Of a DNA stretch of 64,000 bases, positions 1 through 9,570 are shown piece after piece. The first letter of the stretch is position 1. Each line of letters begins with the position of its first letter. Source of the DNA: Microbacterium sp. T32 (lineage in GTDB: Bacteria; Actinomycetota; Actinomycetes; Actinomycetales; Microbacteriaceae); the NCBI RefSeq assembly GCF_001619615.1, contig NZ_LQQP01000045.1:25834-89833 (forward strand), given 5' to 3'. The position numbers and the translations under genes are program-made. The notes beneath the pieces were generated by a model. It was not told the origin of the DNA, did not search any database, and was given only the letters and a program-made list of their open reading frames with translations.

Positions 1-40
1 CCGGGCCGGTCGTGGAGGGTGTGGCATCCGCGGACCGGTT

Positions 41-55
41 CTGCAGGAGTTGTGC
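41..55. repeat. Half of an intergenic inverted-repeat element (GGAGTTGTGC family)
   Basis: The word CTGCAGGAGTTGTGC at 41-55 recurs exactly at 63934-63948, where it forms the right arm of an inverted repeat with GCACAACTCC at 63877-63886. At the left window edge only the right arm is visible; any left arm would lie before base 1. The rest of 1-233 holds no gene I can support. Confidence 0.45.
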
Positions 56-233
56 GGGGCCGCGACGCGGGCCGGGATCGGCCACGCGCCGAGCGAAACT
101 CCGGAGATTCCGCGCCGGGCGGCCGTGTGCCCCGCGGAAAACCGGGCACGGGTCGGCCCACCCTCCCGAAAACTCAGGAGTTCGGCCCGCGCACGGCCCC
201 GAGGCAGTGGCATTCGCCCCTCGCGAACGCGGG

Positions 234-249
234 ATGTTACCGGTAACAT
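234..249. promoter_or_regulatory. Operator of the arabinose operon (16-bp perfect palindrome)
   Basis: ATGTTACCGGTAACAT is a perfect palindrome with a central CG, the usual form of a LacI/GalR-family operator. It ends 42 bases before the araD start, so a bound repressor would sit in the promoter or early leader. No cognate regulator lies downstream; it is probably encoded left of the window or elsewhere. Confidence 0.75.
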
Positions 250-291
250 GACTCGGGAACCCGCCACCGACAGAGTCGAAGGAGACCCCGC

Positions 292-1008
292 GTGTCCGAT
301 GCCGTCACGTTCACGCCCGAGGTGCAGGAGGCGATCGACGCCGTCCGCGCCGACGTCGCGAAACTGCACGCCGAGCTCGTGCGCTACAACCTCATCGTCT
401 GGACCGGCGGCAACGTCTCGGGCCGCGTCCCCGGGGCCGACCTGTTCGTCATCAAGCCCTCCGGCGTCTCGTACGACGACCTGGCTCCCGAGAACATGAT
501 CCTGTGCGACCTCGACGGCAACGCGATCCCCGGCACCCCCGGCTCCGAGCGCAGCCCCTCGAGCGACACCGCGGCGCACGCGTACGTGTACCGCCACATG
601 CCCGAGGTCGGCGGTGTCGTGCACACGCACTCCACGTACGGCGTCGCGTGGGCGGCCCGCGGCGAGGAGATCCCGTGCGTCATCACGGCGATGGCCGACG
701 AGTTCGGCGGCCCCATCCCCGTCGGCCCGTTCGCGATCATCGGCGACGACTCGATCGGCCGCGGCATCGTCGAGACCCTGCGCGGCCACCGCTCGCGCGG
801 CGTGATCATGCAGAACCACGGTCCCTTCACGATCGGCGCGAGCGCGAAGGACGCCGTGAAGGCCGCCGTCATGCTCGAGGACGTCGCCCGCACGGTGCAC
901 ATCGCGCGCGAGGCCGGCCCCCTCATCCCGATCCCGCAGGACAAGATCGACGCCCTCTACAACCGCTACCAGAACGTCTACGGACAGAGCACGGACGACC
1001 GCCGATGA
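292..1008 (+). CDS. araD: L-ribulose-5-phosphate 4-epimerase
   Basis: A 238-residue class II aldolase/epimerase-fold enzyme that converts L-ribulose 5-phosphate to D-xylulose 5-phosphate, the last step of bacterial L-arabinose catabolism. The zinc ligands expected for the family are visible as His111 and His113 (VHTHSTYG) and His176 (QNHGPF), and the phosphate-binding segment TGGNVSGR is at residues 38-45. The length is normal for AraD. The GTG start at 292 is preceded by GAAGGAGA at a good distance. The stop overlaps the next gene as ATGA, so the kinase is translationally coupled. The two sugar-specific neighbours araB and araA make AraD much more likely than a fuculose-phosphate aldolase. 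Confidence 0.93.
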   Translation: MSDAVTFTPEVQEAIDAVRADVAKLHAELVRYNLIVWTGGNVSGRVPGADLFVIKPSGVSYDDLAPENMILCDLDGNAIPGTPGSERSPSSDTAAHAYVYRHMPEVGGVVHTHSTYGVAWAARGEEIPCVITAMADEFGGPIPVGPFAIIGDDSIGRGIVETLRGHRSRGVIMQNHGPFTIGASAKDAVKAAVMLEDVARTVHIAREAGPLIPIPQDKIDALYNRYQNVYGQSTDDRR

Positions 1009-2576
1009 ACGCCCTGATCACCGAAGGCCGCGCCTCGCTCGGCATCGAACTCGGTTCCACCCGCATCAAGGCGTGCCTCATCGGCCCGAACGCCGAGGTG
1101 CTCGCGGTGGGCTCCCACGAGTGGGAGAACGTCTACGCCGACAAGCTCTGGACCTACTCGCTGGATGCCGTGTGGTCGGGCCTGCAGGCCGCCTACGCCG
1201 CGCTCGTCGCCGACGTGCAGCAGAAGCACGGCGTCACCCCCGAGCGGTACGCCGCGATGGGCGTGTCGGCGATGATGCACGGCTACCTCGCGTTCGACGC
1301 CGACGGGGAGCTGCTCGCCCCCTTCCGCACGTGGCGCAACACCAACACCGGCGTCGCGGCCGCCGAGCTCACCGAGCTCCTAGGCGTGAACATCCCGCTC
1401 CGTTGGTCGATCGCGCACCTGCACCAGGCGGTCGTGGATGCCGAGCCCCACGTGCCCGAGATCCGCTTCCTCACCACGCTGGCCGGGTACGTCCATTGGA
1501 AGCTCACCGGCGAGAAGGTCCTCGGCGTCGGCGACGCGTCGGGCATGTTCCCCATCGACTCCGCGACCCGCGACTACGACGCCGAACTGGTCGCGCGCTA
1601 CGACGGCCTCGCCGCCGGACGCGTCCCGGCGCTCGCCGACCTGCTGCCCGAGGTGCTCGTCGCGGGGGCCGCGGCCGGGGAACTGACCGAGGCCGGCGCG
1701 GCCCTGCTCGACCCGACGGGCGCCCTGCGTCCCGGCATCCCGTTCGCTCCGCCCGAGGGCGACGCCGGAACCGGAATGGTCGCGACGGGTGCGGTCGCGC
1801 CGCGGACGGGCAACGTCAGCGCCGGCACGAGCATCTTCGCGATGGTCGTGCTCGAGCGTCCGCTCGGCGAGGTGCACCACGAACTCGACCTCGTGACGAC
1901 CCCCTCCGGCGACGCCGTGGCCATGGTGCACTGCAACAACGGCGCGAGCGAGCTGGCGGCGTGGGCGAACATGTTCACCGCGTTCTCGGCCGCGGCCGGC
2001 ATGGAGCAGACCCCGGATGCCACGTACGCGGCGCTCTTCGCCGCGGCGCTGGAGGGTGAGGCCGACGCCGGCGGGCTGCTGGCCTACAACCACCTCGCCG
2101 GGGAGCCGATCGCGGGACTCGACGAGGGCCGCCCGCTCGTCGTCCGCACACCCGACAGTCGCCTGACGCTGTCGAACTTCATCCGCGCGCAGCTGTACGG
2201 CGTCTTCGGAACGCTCGCGCTCGGCATGGACGTCCTCCACCGCGAGGGCGTCGGCCTCGACAAGATGTACGCGCACGGCGGCATGTTCCGCACCGCGGGG
2301 GTCGCGCAGCGCTTCCTCGCGGCGGCGCTCGACGCGCCCGTCGCCGTCGCCGAGACGGCGTCCGAGGGCGGGGCGTGGGGCATGGCCGTGCTCGCGGCGT
2401 ACGTCGCCGACGGCGCCGGCCGCGACCTCGACACCTACCTCGGTGAGGTCGTGTTCGCCGACGCGGCGCTCGTCACCGCCGACCCCGTCCACGCGGACGT
2501 CGTCGGATTTTCGGCCTACCTCGACCGTTACCGCGCAGGCCTCGCCGTCGAGGCCGCCGCCGTGGCATCCCTCTGA
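1005..2576 (+). CDS. araB: FGGY-family L-ribulokinase (xylulokinase-like)
   Basis: A 523-residue cytoplasmic sugar kinase of the FGGY family. The N-terminal ATPase-fold motif [14 protein letters not shown] (about residues 11-24) and the late glycine-rich ATP-binding segment [11 protein letters not shown] are both present. By sequence style it belongs to the xylulokinase-like branch that actinobacteria use as ribulokinase. Its place between araD and araA argues that it phosphorylates L-ribulose to L-ribulose 5-phosphate. The ATG at 1005 overlaps the araD stop; a long upstream extension in this frame runs through araD and is not real. The name araB rests on context more than on diagnostic residues, so a D-xylulose activity cannot be excluded. 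Confidence 0.85.
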   Translation: MNALITEGRASLGIELGSTRIKACLIGPNAEVLAVGSHEWENVYADKLWTYSLDAVWSGLQAAYAALVADVQQKHGVTPERYAAMGVSAMMHGYLAFDADGELLAPFRTWRNTNTGVAAAELTELLGVNIPLRWSIAHLHQAVVDAEPHVPEIRFLTTLAGYVHWKLTGEKVLGVGDASGMFPIDSATRDYDAELVARYDGLAAGRVPALADLLPEVLVAGAAAGELTEAGAALLDPTGALRPGIPFAPPEGDAGTGMVATGAVAPRTGNVSAGTSIFAMVVLERPLGEVHHELDLVTTPSGDAVAMVHCNNGASELAAWANMFTAFSAAAGMEQTPDATYAALFAAALEGEADAGGLLAYNHLAGEPIAGLDEGRPLVVRTPDSRLTLSNFIRAQLYGVFGTLALGMDVLHREGVGLDKMYAHGGMFRTAGVAQRFLAAALDAPVAVAETASEGGAWGMAVLAAYVADGAGRDLDTYLGEVVFADAALVTADPVHADVVGFSAYLDRYRAGLAVEAAAVASL

Positions 2577-2596
2577 TCACCCGAAAAGGAACAGTC

Positions 2597-4108
2597 ATGA
2601 CCCGCACGAAGCTCAAGAACGACCTCGACGGCTACGAGGTCTGGTTCGTCACCGGCAGCCAGAACCTCTACGGCGAGGAGACCCTGAAGCAGGTCGCCGA
2701 GCAGTCGCAGGCCGTCGTCGACGGCCTCGCCGGCCTGCCGGTGAAGGTCGTCTGGAAGCCCGTGCTGAAGGACTCCGACAGCATCCGCCGCATGGCCCTC
2801 GAGGTCAACGGCCGCGACGACGTCATCGGCGTCATCGCGTGGATGCACACCTTCAGCCCCGCGAAGATGTGGATCGCGGGCCTCGACGCGCTGCGGAAGC
2901 CGCTGCTCCACCTGCACACGCAGGCCAACGTCGAGCTGCCGTGGAACGACATCGACTTCGACTTCATGAACCTCAACCAGGCCGCGCACGGCGACCGCGA
3001 GTTCGGGTACATCCAGACCCGCCTGGGCGTCGCCCGCAAGACGGTCGTCGGTCACGCGTCGAACCCCGCCGTCCGCCAGCAGATCGAGGACTGGGAGCGC
3101 GCCGCCGCCGGCTGGACCGCCGCCCGCACCCTCAAGCTCGCGCGCTTCGGCGACAACATGCGCTTCGTCGCCGTCACCGAGGGCGATAAGACCGAGGCCG
3201 AGCTGCGCTTCGGCGTGCAGGTCAACACGTGGGGCGTCAACGAGCTCGTCGAGGCCGTCGAGCAGGCGGCGGATGCCGACATCGACGCGCTCGTGCAGGA
3301 GTACATCGACAGCTACGACGTCGTCGACGAGCTGCTCCCCGGCGGCGCGCGCCACCAGTCGCTCCGCGACGGCGCCGCGATCGAGCTGGGCCTGCGCTCG
3401 TTCCTCGAGGAGGGCGGCTTCGGCGCCTTCACGACGTCGTTCGAAGACCTCGGTGCGCTGAAGCAGCTCCCCGGTCTCGCGGTGCAGCGCCTCATGGCCG
3501 AGGGCTACGGCTTCGGCGCCGAGGGCGACTGGAAGACGGCGATCCTCGTGCGCGTCGCGAACGTCATGGGTGCGGGGCTCCCCGGTGGCGCCTCGCTCAT
3601 GGAGGACTACACGTACGACCTCGTCCCCGGGAACGAGCGGATCCTCGGCGCCCACATGCTCGAGGTCTCGCCGTCGCTCACGAAGAAGAAGCCCCGGCTC
3701 GAGATCCACGAGCTCGGCATCGGCGGCAAGGAAGACCCGGTGCGTCTGGTCTTCACCGCCGACCCCGGCTCCGCCCTCGTCGTGGCGCTGAGCGACATGC
3801 GCGACCGTTTCCGCCTCACCGCGAACGTCGTGGAGAACGTCGAGGCGCCCGACCTCCCGAAGCTTCCCGTCGGCCGCGCCGTGTGGAAGCCGGCGCCGGA
3901 CTTCGCGACCTCGGCCGCGTGCTGGCTCGCCGCCGGTGCCGCCCACCACACCGTCATGACGACGGCGGTGGGCATCGAGGTGTTCCGCGACTTCGCCGAG
4001 ATCGCCAAGACCGAGCTCGTCGTCATCGACGAGGACACGACGGTCCGCGGCTTCCAGAGCGAGCTGCGCTGGAACCAGGCGTACTACCGCCTGGCCCAGG
4101 GCATCTGA
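2597..4108 (+). CDS. araA: L-arabinose isomerase
   Basis: A 503-residue enzyme, the usual length of AraA, that isomerises L-arabinose to L-ribulose in the cytoplasm. Diagnostic segments are easy to see: [17 protein letters not shown] near the N-terminus, [26 protein letters not shown], and the manganese-site region [13 protein letters not shown] followed by MEDYTYDL. It starts with ATG after AAAAGGAA, 20 bases downstream of araB, and completes a D-B-A ordered operon. A GC-rich hairpin and then the 95-bp repeat array follow. Expression is presumably controlled by the operator in front of araD. Confidence 0.97.
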   Translation: MTRTKLKNDLDGYEVWFVTGSQNLYGEETLKQVAEQSQAVVDGLAGLPVKVVWKPVLKDSDSIRRMALEVNGRDDVIGVIAWMHTFSPAKMWIAGLDALRKPLLHLHTQANVELPWNDIDFDFMNLNQAAHGDREFGYIQTRLGVARKTVVGHASNPAVRQQIEDWERAAAGWTAARTLKLARFGDNMRFVAVTEGDKTEAELRFGVQVNTWGVNELVEAVEQAADADIDALVQEYIDSYDVVDELLPGGARHQSLRDGAAIELGLRSFLEEGGFGAFTTSFEDLGALKQLPGLAVQRLMAEGYGFGAEGDWKTAILVRVANVMGAGLPGGASLMEDYTYDLVPGNERILGAHMLEVSPSLTKKKPRLEIHELGIGGKEDPVRLVFTADPGSALVVALSDMRDRFRLTANVVENVEAPDLPKLPVGRAVWKPAPDFATSAACWLAAGAAHHTVMTTAVGIEVFRDFAEIAKTELVVIDEDTTVRGFQSELRWNQAYYRLAQGI

Positions 4109-4114
4109 TCCCCG

Positions 4115-4149
4115 CCGCCCCGGGCTGCCCTTCGCCGGCCCCGGGGCGG
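4115..4149 (+). terminator. GC hairpin after araA
   Basis: CCGCCCCGGG at 4115-4124 pairs with CCCGGGGCGG at 4140-4149 around a 15-base loop, starting 6 bases after the araA stop. There is no T tract, as is common for putative terminators in high-GC actinobacteria. Confidence 0.5.
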
Positions 4150-4294
4150 TGCGGCACTCGCGCGCCTCGCTCTCTCGGGGCGCGTGCCGTGCATCGGTTC
4201 TCCCGGCGCACGAACCGTGCCCCGGGTCCGCGTCGGTGGTGGGACGCCTGCGGGTCCGGGGCATTCGTGCGCCTCGTCCCGCTTCTGCCGGGGC

Positions 4295-4629
4295 GTGTCC
4301 CACTTTGTGCGGTTTTGGGGGCGCGGCGTCGCACGAAGTGGGACACGGCTGCTGTGGCATCCGTCGCCTCGTCCCACTGGTGACGAGGCGTGTCCCACTT
4401 TGTGCGGCCTGAGGCTGTCGCACGCAGCCGTAAGTGGGACATGGATGCCGTGGCGTGAGTGCTGCGGCGGGCGGCCGGGTGCGCGTGTCCCACTTTGTGC
4501 GGTTTTGGTGGCGCGGCGTCGCACAAAGTGGGACATGGATGCCCTAGCGGCGGCGCCGCGGCGGGCGGCCGGGTGCGCGTGTCCCAGGATGTGCGGTTCG
4601 GAGCGTGCTCCATCGCACGAAGTGGGACA
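4295..4629. repeat. Four-unit tandem array of hairpin repeats, period about 95 bp
   Basis: This fills most of the 540-bp gene-free space between the convergent ends of araA and the dGTPase gene. Each unit carries GTGTCCCACTTTGTGCG or a close variant as left arm (4295-4311, 4390-4406, 4485-4501, 4579-4595) and CGCAC(G/A)AAGTGGGACA as right arm (4330-4346, 4520-4535, 4614-4629). Units 1, 3 and 4 have an 18-base loop. Unit 2 is degenerate: its right arm is interrupted by about 7 bases before TAAGTGGGACA (4431-4441). Left arms are 95, 95 and 94 bases apart. In units 2-4 the right arm runs directly into TGGATGCC. A small extra hairpin (4366-4373 with 4382-4389) lies between units 1 and 2. No coding potential is seen. 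Confidence 0.85.
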
Positions 4630-4648
4630 TGGATGCCGGGCCGGCGCG

Positions 4649-6121
4649 CTACAGCCGCTGGCCCAGCGACCACAGGCGGTCCGCGCGGCCGGAGATCGCC
4701 TCCGACAGCGTGAACGCCTGGGCGTCGGTGAGGGATGCCACGTAGTCGACGATTCCGCGGGAGCGCGCGAGCGTCTCGGCTTCGGCATCCGTGGGTCGAC
4801 GGTCGGCGGGGAGGGCGGCGTACTGCTCGCGGGCGAGCGCGATGAGCTCGCGGAGGCGGCGCGGGGTGCGCGCGCGGTCGAGGTCGTCGTCGAGCCACTC
4901 GCCGAGCGCCCGCACCGAACGCGCGAGGATGCGACTCATGCCGCGCTGCTGAATCGCGAGGTCGGGGCGGCTGAGGACGAACCGCTTATGCACGAACTTC
5001 AGCACCTCGACGTGGTGCCAGGCCGACGGCGACAGCGCGACCGGCCCCGACCGCGGGGTGTCGAGCGGCCGGAGCTGCGCGGATTCCTGGAACCGGCGGA
5101 TCCACCGGTCGGTGAACGACGCCAGACGTCGCTCGGCCGTCAGCGACCCGTCGAACGGTCGAGCGAGCAGGTCGGTGACGAGTTCGGCATCCACGTCGCT
5201 GACCGCGGCGAGGAACGCCTCGTCGTCCGCGATCCACGGGTCGTCGCGGCGCATCTTGCGGCGCAGGCGTTCGAGCGCGGCGCCGGGCACGAGCTCGGCG
5301 CGCACCTCCGCATCGTCGCGTGAGCGCCACTCGAGGACGTCGTCGAGCCACCCGCGGAACTCCGCCGCGATGGGGGCGTGGTCGAGGATCCCGGCGCGGT
5401 AGAAGTCGTCGACGTCGTGCACCGAGTACGCGATGTCGTCGGCGAGGTCCATGACGGCGCCCTCGATCGTCTGGCGGAGGGGCTCGGCATCCATCCCCTC
5501 CCGCGCGTGATCGAGGTCGTCGACGTCGAGGTCGTACACCGAGTACTTGTGCACCCGGTAGGCGCCGTCAGGTGCGCGACGGATGCCACGGGGCGGGCCG
5601 ATCCGCTCGATCTCGGCCGCGGACACCGACGGCGACCAGGGGTATTTCGCCGACGCGGCGCGCACCGCGGCGGTGAGGTTCAGCCCGCGCGGCGCGTTCT
5701 CGACGACGTCGAGGGCGGTGAGGATGCGATACGTCTGGGCGTTGCCCTCGAAGCCGTCGGGGAGGCCCAGCTCGGTGCGGGCGAGGCGGTCGAGCGTCGT
5801 CTCGCCGAGGTGTCCGAACGGCGGGTGGCCGAGGTCGTGGGCGTAGGCGGCGGCCTCGACGACCGTCGGGTTGCACACGTCGCGGCCGGCGCGGGTGTTC
5901 AGCTGCAGCGCGACGACCCGCGCGATCGCGCTGACCTTCAGCGAGTGCGTGAGGCGGTTGTGCACGGGTGCGCCGGAGATCGACGGCGACACCACCTGCG
6001 TCACGGCCGAGAGTCGCGAGAAGTACGGCGAGAACTGGATCCGCTCCAGGTCGATCGACCAGGGGTCGGCGCCTTCGGTCTCGCGTTCGTCGTACACGCG
6101 GGAGGCGGTGGGGAGCGTCAT
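4649..6121 (-). CDS. dgt: Deoxyguanosinetriphosphate triphosphohydrolase-like protein
   Basis: A 490-residue HD-domain hydrolase that removes triphosphate from dNTPs, acting in nucleotide-pool balance. The metal-binding HD core is clear: HNRLTHS (His59), YAHDLGHPPFGH (His95-Asp96, with His99 and His104 nearby) and the substrate loop EGNAQTYRIL. A later Asp (LADDIAYSVHD) completes the site. Length and architecture fit the actinobacterial dGTPase-like family. The gene stands alone, ends against the tandem array, and has two inverted repeats just upstream (6174-6335). It is unrelated in function to the sugar genes on both sides. Confidence 0.92.
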   Translation of the reverse strand: MTLPTASRVYDERETEGADPWSIDLERIQFSPYFSRLSAVTQVVSPSISGAPVHNRLTHSLKVSAIARVVALQLNTRAGRDVCNPTVVEAAAYAHDLGHPPFGHLGETTLDRLARTELGLPDGFEGNAQTYRILTALDVVENAPRGLNLTAAVRAASAKYPWSPSVSAAEIERIGPPRGIRRAPDGAYRVHKYSVYDLDVDDLDHAREGMDAEPLRQTIEGAVMDLADDIAYSVHDVDDFYRAGILDHAPIAAEFRGWLDDVLEWRSRDDAEVRAELVPGAALERLRRKMRRDDPWIADDEAFLAAVSDVDAELVTDLLARPFDGSLTAERRLASFTDRWIRRFQESAQLRPLDTPRSGPVALSPSAWHHVEVLKFVHKRFVLSRPDLAIQQRGMSRILARSVRALGEWLDDDLDRARTPRRLRELIALAREQYAALPADRRPTDAEAETLARSRGIVDYVASLTDAQAFTLSEAISGRADRLWSLGQRL

Positions 6122-6173
6122 CCGTCCACGCTATCCGCCGCGGGCCGTGCGCGCGGCGCGGCGCGTTCCGCAG

Positions 6174-6234
6174 GTTCAGTGTCCAAGACACGCGGATGCC
6201 TCGAGGCGCGGTCCGCGTGTCTTGGACACTGAAC
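6174..6234. repeat. Intergenic inverted repeat, family 1, copy A
   Basis: Perfect 23-base arms at 6174-6196 and 6212-6234 enclose a 15-base loop. The core arm is GTGTCCAAGACACGCGGA and the loop begins TGCC, creating GGATGCC at the junction. It lies between the dGTPase start and the end of the upstream GH3 gene. Confidence 0.9.
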
Positions 6235-6284
6235 GTGGGCGGAGCCGCTGCCCGCGGAGCCGCCCCGCGGTTGCTCAGACTTCG

Positions 6285-6335
6285 GTGTCCAAGACACGCG
6301 GACGCCGACGCGCGTGGTCCGCGTGTCTTGGACAC
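6285..6335. repeat. Intergenic inverted repeat, family 1, copy B
   Basis: Perfect 18-base arms (GTGTCCAAGACACGCGGA at 6285-6302 and its complement at 6318-6335) around a 15-base loop, 50 bases from copy A. Copies A and B fill most of the 237-bp spacer; 24 bases further on the GH3 reading frame ends. Confidence 0.9.
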
Positions 6336-6358
6336 TCAACGGGGGGAAGAGCCCCGGG

Positions 6359-8683
6359 TCAGCCCCGGCGCACCTCGACCCCGACGATCCGCGCGTCGTC
6401 CGGGCGCAGCTCGTACGCGGGGCCTGTCAGGTGCAGCGTGACGGCCTCGTCGGTGTCGGCGCACGACGGGCCGACGCGCAGCTCGACCTCGCCGGGTTCG
6501 ACAACGCGGCGGAGCGTGCGGTCGCTGTACGCCAGACGGGATGCCGGGATCGTGAAGCGCACCTCCGCGCTCTCGCCGGGCTCCAGCTCCACGCGGGCGT
6601 AGGCGACCAGCTGCGCGACGGGCCGGGTCACGCTCGCGACCCCGCGGTGCGCGTACAGCTGCACGACGTCGGCTCCGCGCACGGCGCCCGTGTTGGTCAC
6701 GCGCACCGACGCCGCGAAGGCGTCGCCCGCGCGCACCTCGATCGTCCCGGATCCCGCGCCCCCGGCGTCCACCTCCAGCCCCTCGCGGACGAACGCCGTG
6801 TACGACAGCCCGAACCCGAACGGGCGCACGGGCGTCGGATCGGTGCTCGTGACGTCGCTCCGGCCGCCGAGGATCGGGTGCAGGTAGGAGTACGGCTGCG
6901 CGCCGGACGACCGGGGGAGCGAGACGGGCAGGCGCCCCGAGGGCGTGGCATCCCCGGCCAGGAGCGCGGCGAGCGCGGTCCCGCCCTCCTCGCCCGGGAA
7001 GAACGCCTGCATCACGGCGGCCGGACCGGCAGCCGCGTCCAGCGCCCAGCCCAGGGCGTACGGGCGTCCGGTAAGCAGCACCATCACGACGGGGGTGCCC
7101 GTGGCGATGATCTCCTCGACGAGCCGGCGCTGCAGGCCGGGCAGCTCGAGCGAATCCGCGTCGTTGCCCTCGCCGACCGTGCCGCGGCCGAAGAGCCCCG
7201 CGCGGTCGCCTACGACCACCACGGCCACGTCCGCGGACCGCGCGAGTTCGACCGCGGCAGGGATGCCGTCGGCATCCGTCCCCTCGACCGTGACCCCCTC
7301 GGCCTGCACGACGTCGCCGAACCGCGCCGCGAGCGCTTCGCGCACGGTCGGGATGGCGAAGCCCATCGGCGTGCCGGGGTGGTGCGCGAGCACGTGGTTC
7401 GCGAACGAGTAGCAGCCCATCAGGGCCTCGGCGCTGTCGCCGTTCGGGCCGATCACCGCGATGCGTCCGGGCGCGGCCGCGAGCGGCAGCACCCCGTCGT
7501 TGCGCAACAGCACCGCGCTCTCGACCGCGAGCCGGTAGGCCAGCGCGCGATGCTCGGCGTCGTCGAGGTCGACACTCGACGGGGGCGTCGAGAAGTCGGC
7601 ATCCAGGAGTCCCAGGTCCTCCTTCTCCGCGAGCAGCCGCGCGACGGCTCGGTCGATCAGGGCCTCGGAGAGATCCCCGGATGCCACCCGCTCGGCCAGG
7701 TGCGGATACGCGTCGGCGCCGGGGAGCTCGACGTCGATCCCGGCCTCGAGTGCGATCTGCGCGGCTTCGCCCGGTGTCGCGGCGAGGCCGTGCATCGAGC
7801 GGAGGAAGTCCACGGCGAAGTAGTCCGACACGACCGTGCCGTCGAAGCCCCACCGCCGGCGCAGCAGATCGGTGAGCAGGTCGCCCGACGCGGCCACGGG
7901 GACCCCGTCGATCTCGGCGTACGAGTTCATCACCGAGCGCACGCCGCCGTCGCGGACCGCCATCTCGAACGGCGGGAGGAACACGTCCTGCAGCTCGCGG
8001 GGACCGGCGTGCACCGGGGCGTGGTTGCGGCCGGCCTGCGAACCCGAATACCCGACGAAGTGCTTCAGCGTCGCGTGCACCCCGGCGGACTGCAGCCCCC
8101 GGACGTACGCGGTGCCGATCGTGCCGACGACGTACGGGTCCTCGGCGATGCACTCGTCCACCCGTCCCCACCGCGGGTCGCGCACGACATCGAGTACGGG
8201 CGCGAGGCCCTGGTGCACGCCGACCTCGCGCATCGAGCGTCCGATGGCGGATGCCACGAGCTCGACGGTCTCCGGGTCGAACGAGGCGCCCCACGCGAGC
8301 GGGGTCGGGAAGGTCGCCGCCTTCCACGCCGCGAAACCGGTGAGGCACTCCTCGTGCACGAGCGCCGGGATGCCCAGCCGCGTCTCGGTCTGGAGCCGCC
8401 GCTGCTCGCCCCACAGCCATGCGGCGCGCTCGACCGGGTCGACCGGCCGGGTGCCGTAGACGCGCGTGAGGTGGCCGAGGCCGTGGACCGTGGCATCCGC
8501 GTATCCGGTCGAGGTGACCTTCTCGCCGGACAGGGGTGCGACGACCTCGTCACCCTGGTCGACCCAGTACCCCACGAGCTGCGCGAGCTTCTCGTCGAGG
8601 GTCATCTCCGCGACGAGCGCCTGCACGCGGGCCGAGACCCCGGGGGTGAGCGCGGCGCCGACGTCGGTTCTGTGGATGGTCAT
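6359..8683 (-). CDS. Glycoside hydrolase family 3 beta-glycosidase
   Basis: A 774-residue cytoplasmic enzyme (no signal peptide) of the GH3 family, probably a beta-glucosidase or beta-xylosidase cutting imported oligosaccharides. The TIM-barrel part contains KHFVGYSGSQAGRNHAP and MNSYAEIDG, and the nucleophile is Asp287 in VVSDYFAVDFL. The second alpha/beta-sandwich domain and a C-terminal fibronectin-like domain follow, with AFFPGEEGGTALAALLAG typical of GH3. The ATG at 8683 is 5 bases downstream of the permease stop; a much longer upstream extension of this frame overlaps both permease genes and is spurious. It is the last gene of the uptake operon, so its substrate should be what the transporter delivers. 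Confidence 0.92.
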   Translation of the reverse strand: MTIHRTDVGAALTPGVSARVQALVAEMTLDEKLAQLVGYWVDQGDEVVAPLSGEKVTSTGYADATVHGLGHLTRVYGTRPVDPVERAAWLWGEQRRLQTETRLGIPALVHEECLTGFAAWKAATFPTPLAWGASFDPETVELVASAIGRSMREVGVHQGLAPVLDVVRDPRWGRVDECIAEDPYVVGTIGTAYVRGLQSAGVHATLKHFVGYSGSQAGRNHAPVHAGPRELQDVFLPPFEMAVRDGGVRSVMNSYAEIDGVPVAASGDLLTDLLRRRWGFDGTVVSDYFAVDFLRSMHGLAATPGEAAQIALEAGIDVELPGADAYPHLAERVASGDLSEALIDRAVARLLAEKEDLGLLDADFSTPPSSVDLDDAEHRALAYRLAVESAVLLRNDGVLPLAAAPGRIAVIGPNGDSAEALMGCYSFANHVLAHHPGTPMGFAIPTVREALAARFGDVVQAEGVTVEGTDADGIPAAVELARSADVAVVVVGDRAGLFGRGTVGEGNDADSLELPGLQRRLVEEIIATGTPVVMVLLTGRPYALGWALDAAAGPAAVMQAFFPGEEGGTALAALLAGDATPSGRLPVSLPRSSGAQPYSYLHPILGGRSDVTSTDPTPVRPFGFGLSYTAFVREGLEVDAGGAGSGTIEVRAGDAFAASVRVTNTGAVRGADVVQLYAHRGVASVTRPVAQLVAYARVELEPGESAEVRFTIPASRLAYSDRTLRRVVEPGEVELRVGPSCADTDEAVTLHLTGPAYELRPDDARIVGVEVRRG

Positions 8684-8688
8684 GCGGG

Positions 8689-9570
8689 TCAGCCCTTCAC
8701 GGCGCCGGTGAGGCCGCCGACGATCCGTCGCTCGAACAGGCTGAAGAACACCAGAGCGGGGATCATCGACAGCGAGGTGAACGCGAGCACGCGTGCGGTG
8801 TCGACGGAGTACTGCGACGCGAACGCCTGCGTCCCGAGGGGCAGGGTGTACGTCGCTTCGTTGTTGAGGATGAACAGCGGGAGCATGTACGAGTTCCAGC
8901 TGTTGACGAAGGCGAGGATGCCGACGGTCACGACCGCGGGGACCGCGAGCGGCAGCACCATGCGCCAGAAGAACCCGAGGCGTCCGAGCCCGTCGATCGA
9001 CGCGGCCTCCTGCAGCTCGCGGGGGATCGCGGAGAGGAACGGCGACAGGATGATCACCGTGATCGGCAGGGCGAAGGCGATCTGCGGAAGGATCACGCCG
9101 ACGAGGGAGTTCGTCAGCCCGAGGTTGCGCACGAGGATGTACAGCGGGGTGATCGCCACGGTCATGGGGAACATCAGGCCCGCGGTGAACAGCGCGTAGA
9201 GCGCTCCGCGTCCGCGGAAGCTGTAGCGCGAGAGCCCGTAGGCGGCCATGAGTCCGAGAGCGACGACGAAGAGGGTCGTCGCGATCGCCGCGATCGTCGA
9301 GTTGACGACCTGCCCCCAGAAGGTGCCGCTCGTGAGGACCTCGGTGTAGTTCTCCCAGTTCCAGCGCGTCGGGAACCCGGCCGGGTCGACCGTGATCTCG
9401 GAGTTCGAGCGGAAACCGCCCAGGATGATGTAGATCACCGGCCCGAGCATCAGCGCGATGAGGACGAGCGCGATGAACCCGACGACAGCGCCCGAGAAGC
9501 GGCTGCGACCGGCCGGGCGGCGCGGCGCTTTCGCGGCGCGGGGGGCGACGAGGGTGGCGGTGGCGGTCAT
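8689..9570 (-). CDS. Carbohydrate ABC transporter permease (MalG/CUT1 type)
   Basis: A 293-residue inner-membrane protein with about six transmembrane segments. The EAA loop that docks the ATPase reads ELQEAASIDGLGRLGFFWRMVLPLA. It is the second permease of a CUT1 importer and pairs with the 340-residue permease upstream, whose stop it overlaps as ATGA. It ends 5 bases before the GH3 gene. No ATP-binding gene is present in this operon; such systems usually share one MsiK/MalK-type ATPase encoded elsewhere. The substrate is inferred from the neighbouring GH3 to be a beta-linked oligosaccharide. Confidence 0.93.
   Translation of the reverse strand: MTATATLVAPRAAKAPRRPAGRSRFSGAVVGFIALVLIALMLGPVIYIILGGFRSNSEITVDPAGFPTRWNWENYTEVLTSGTFWGQVVNSTIAAIATTLFVVALGLMAAYGLSRYSFRGRGALYALFTAGLMFPMTVAITPLYILVRNLGLTNSLVGVILPQIAFALPITVIILSPFLSAIPRELQEAASIDGLGRLGFFWRMVLPLAVPAVVTVGILAFVNSWNSYMLPLFILNNEATYTLPLGTQAFASQYSVDTARVLAFTSLSMIPALVFFSLFERRIVGGLTGAVKG

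Noticed and set aside
4295..4629. CRISPR array reading of the 95-bp repeats
   Set aside because: Units are diverged, contain long dyads, have no unique spacers of constant size, and no cas genes are near.
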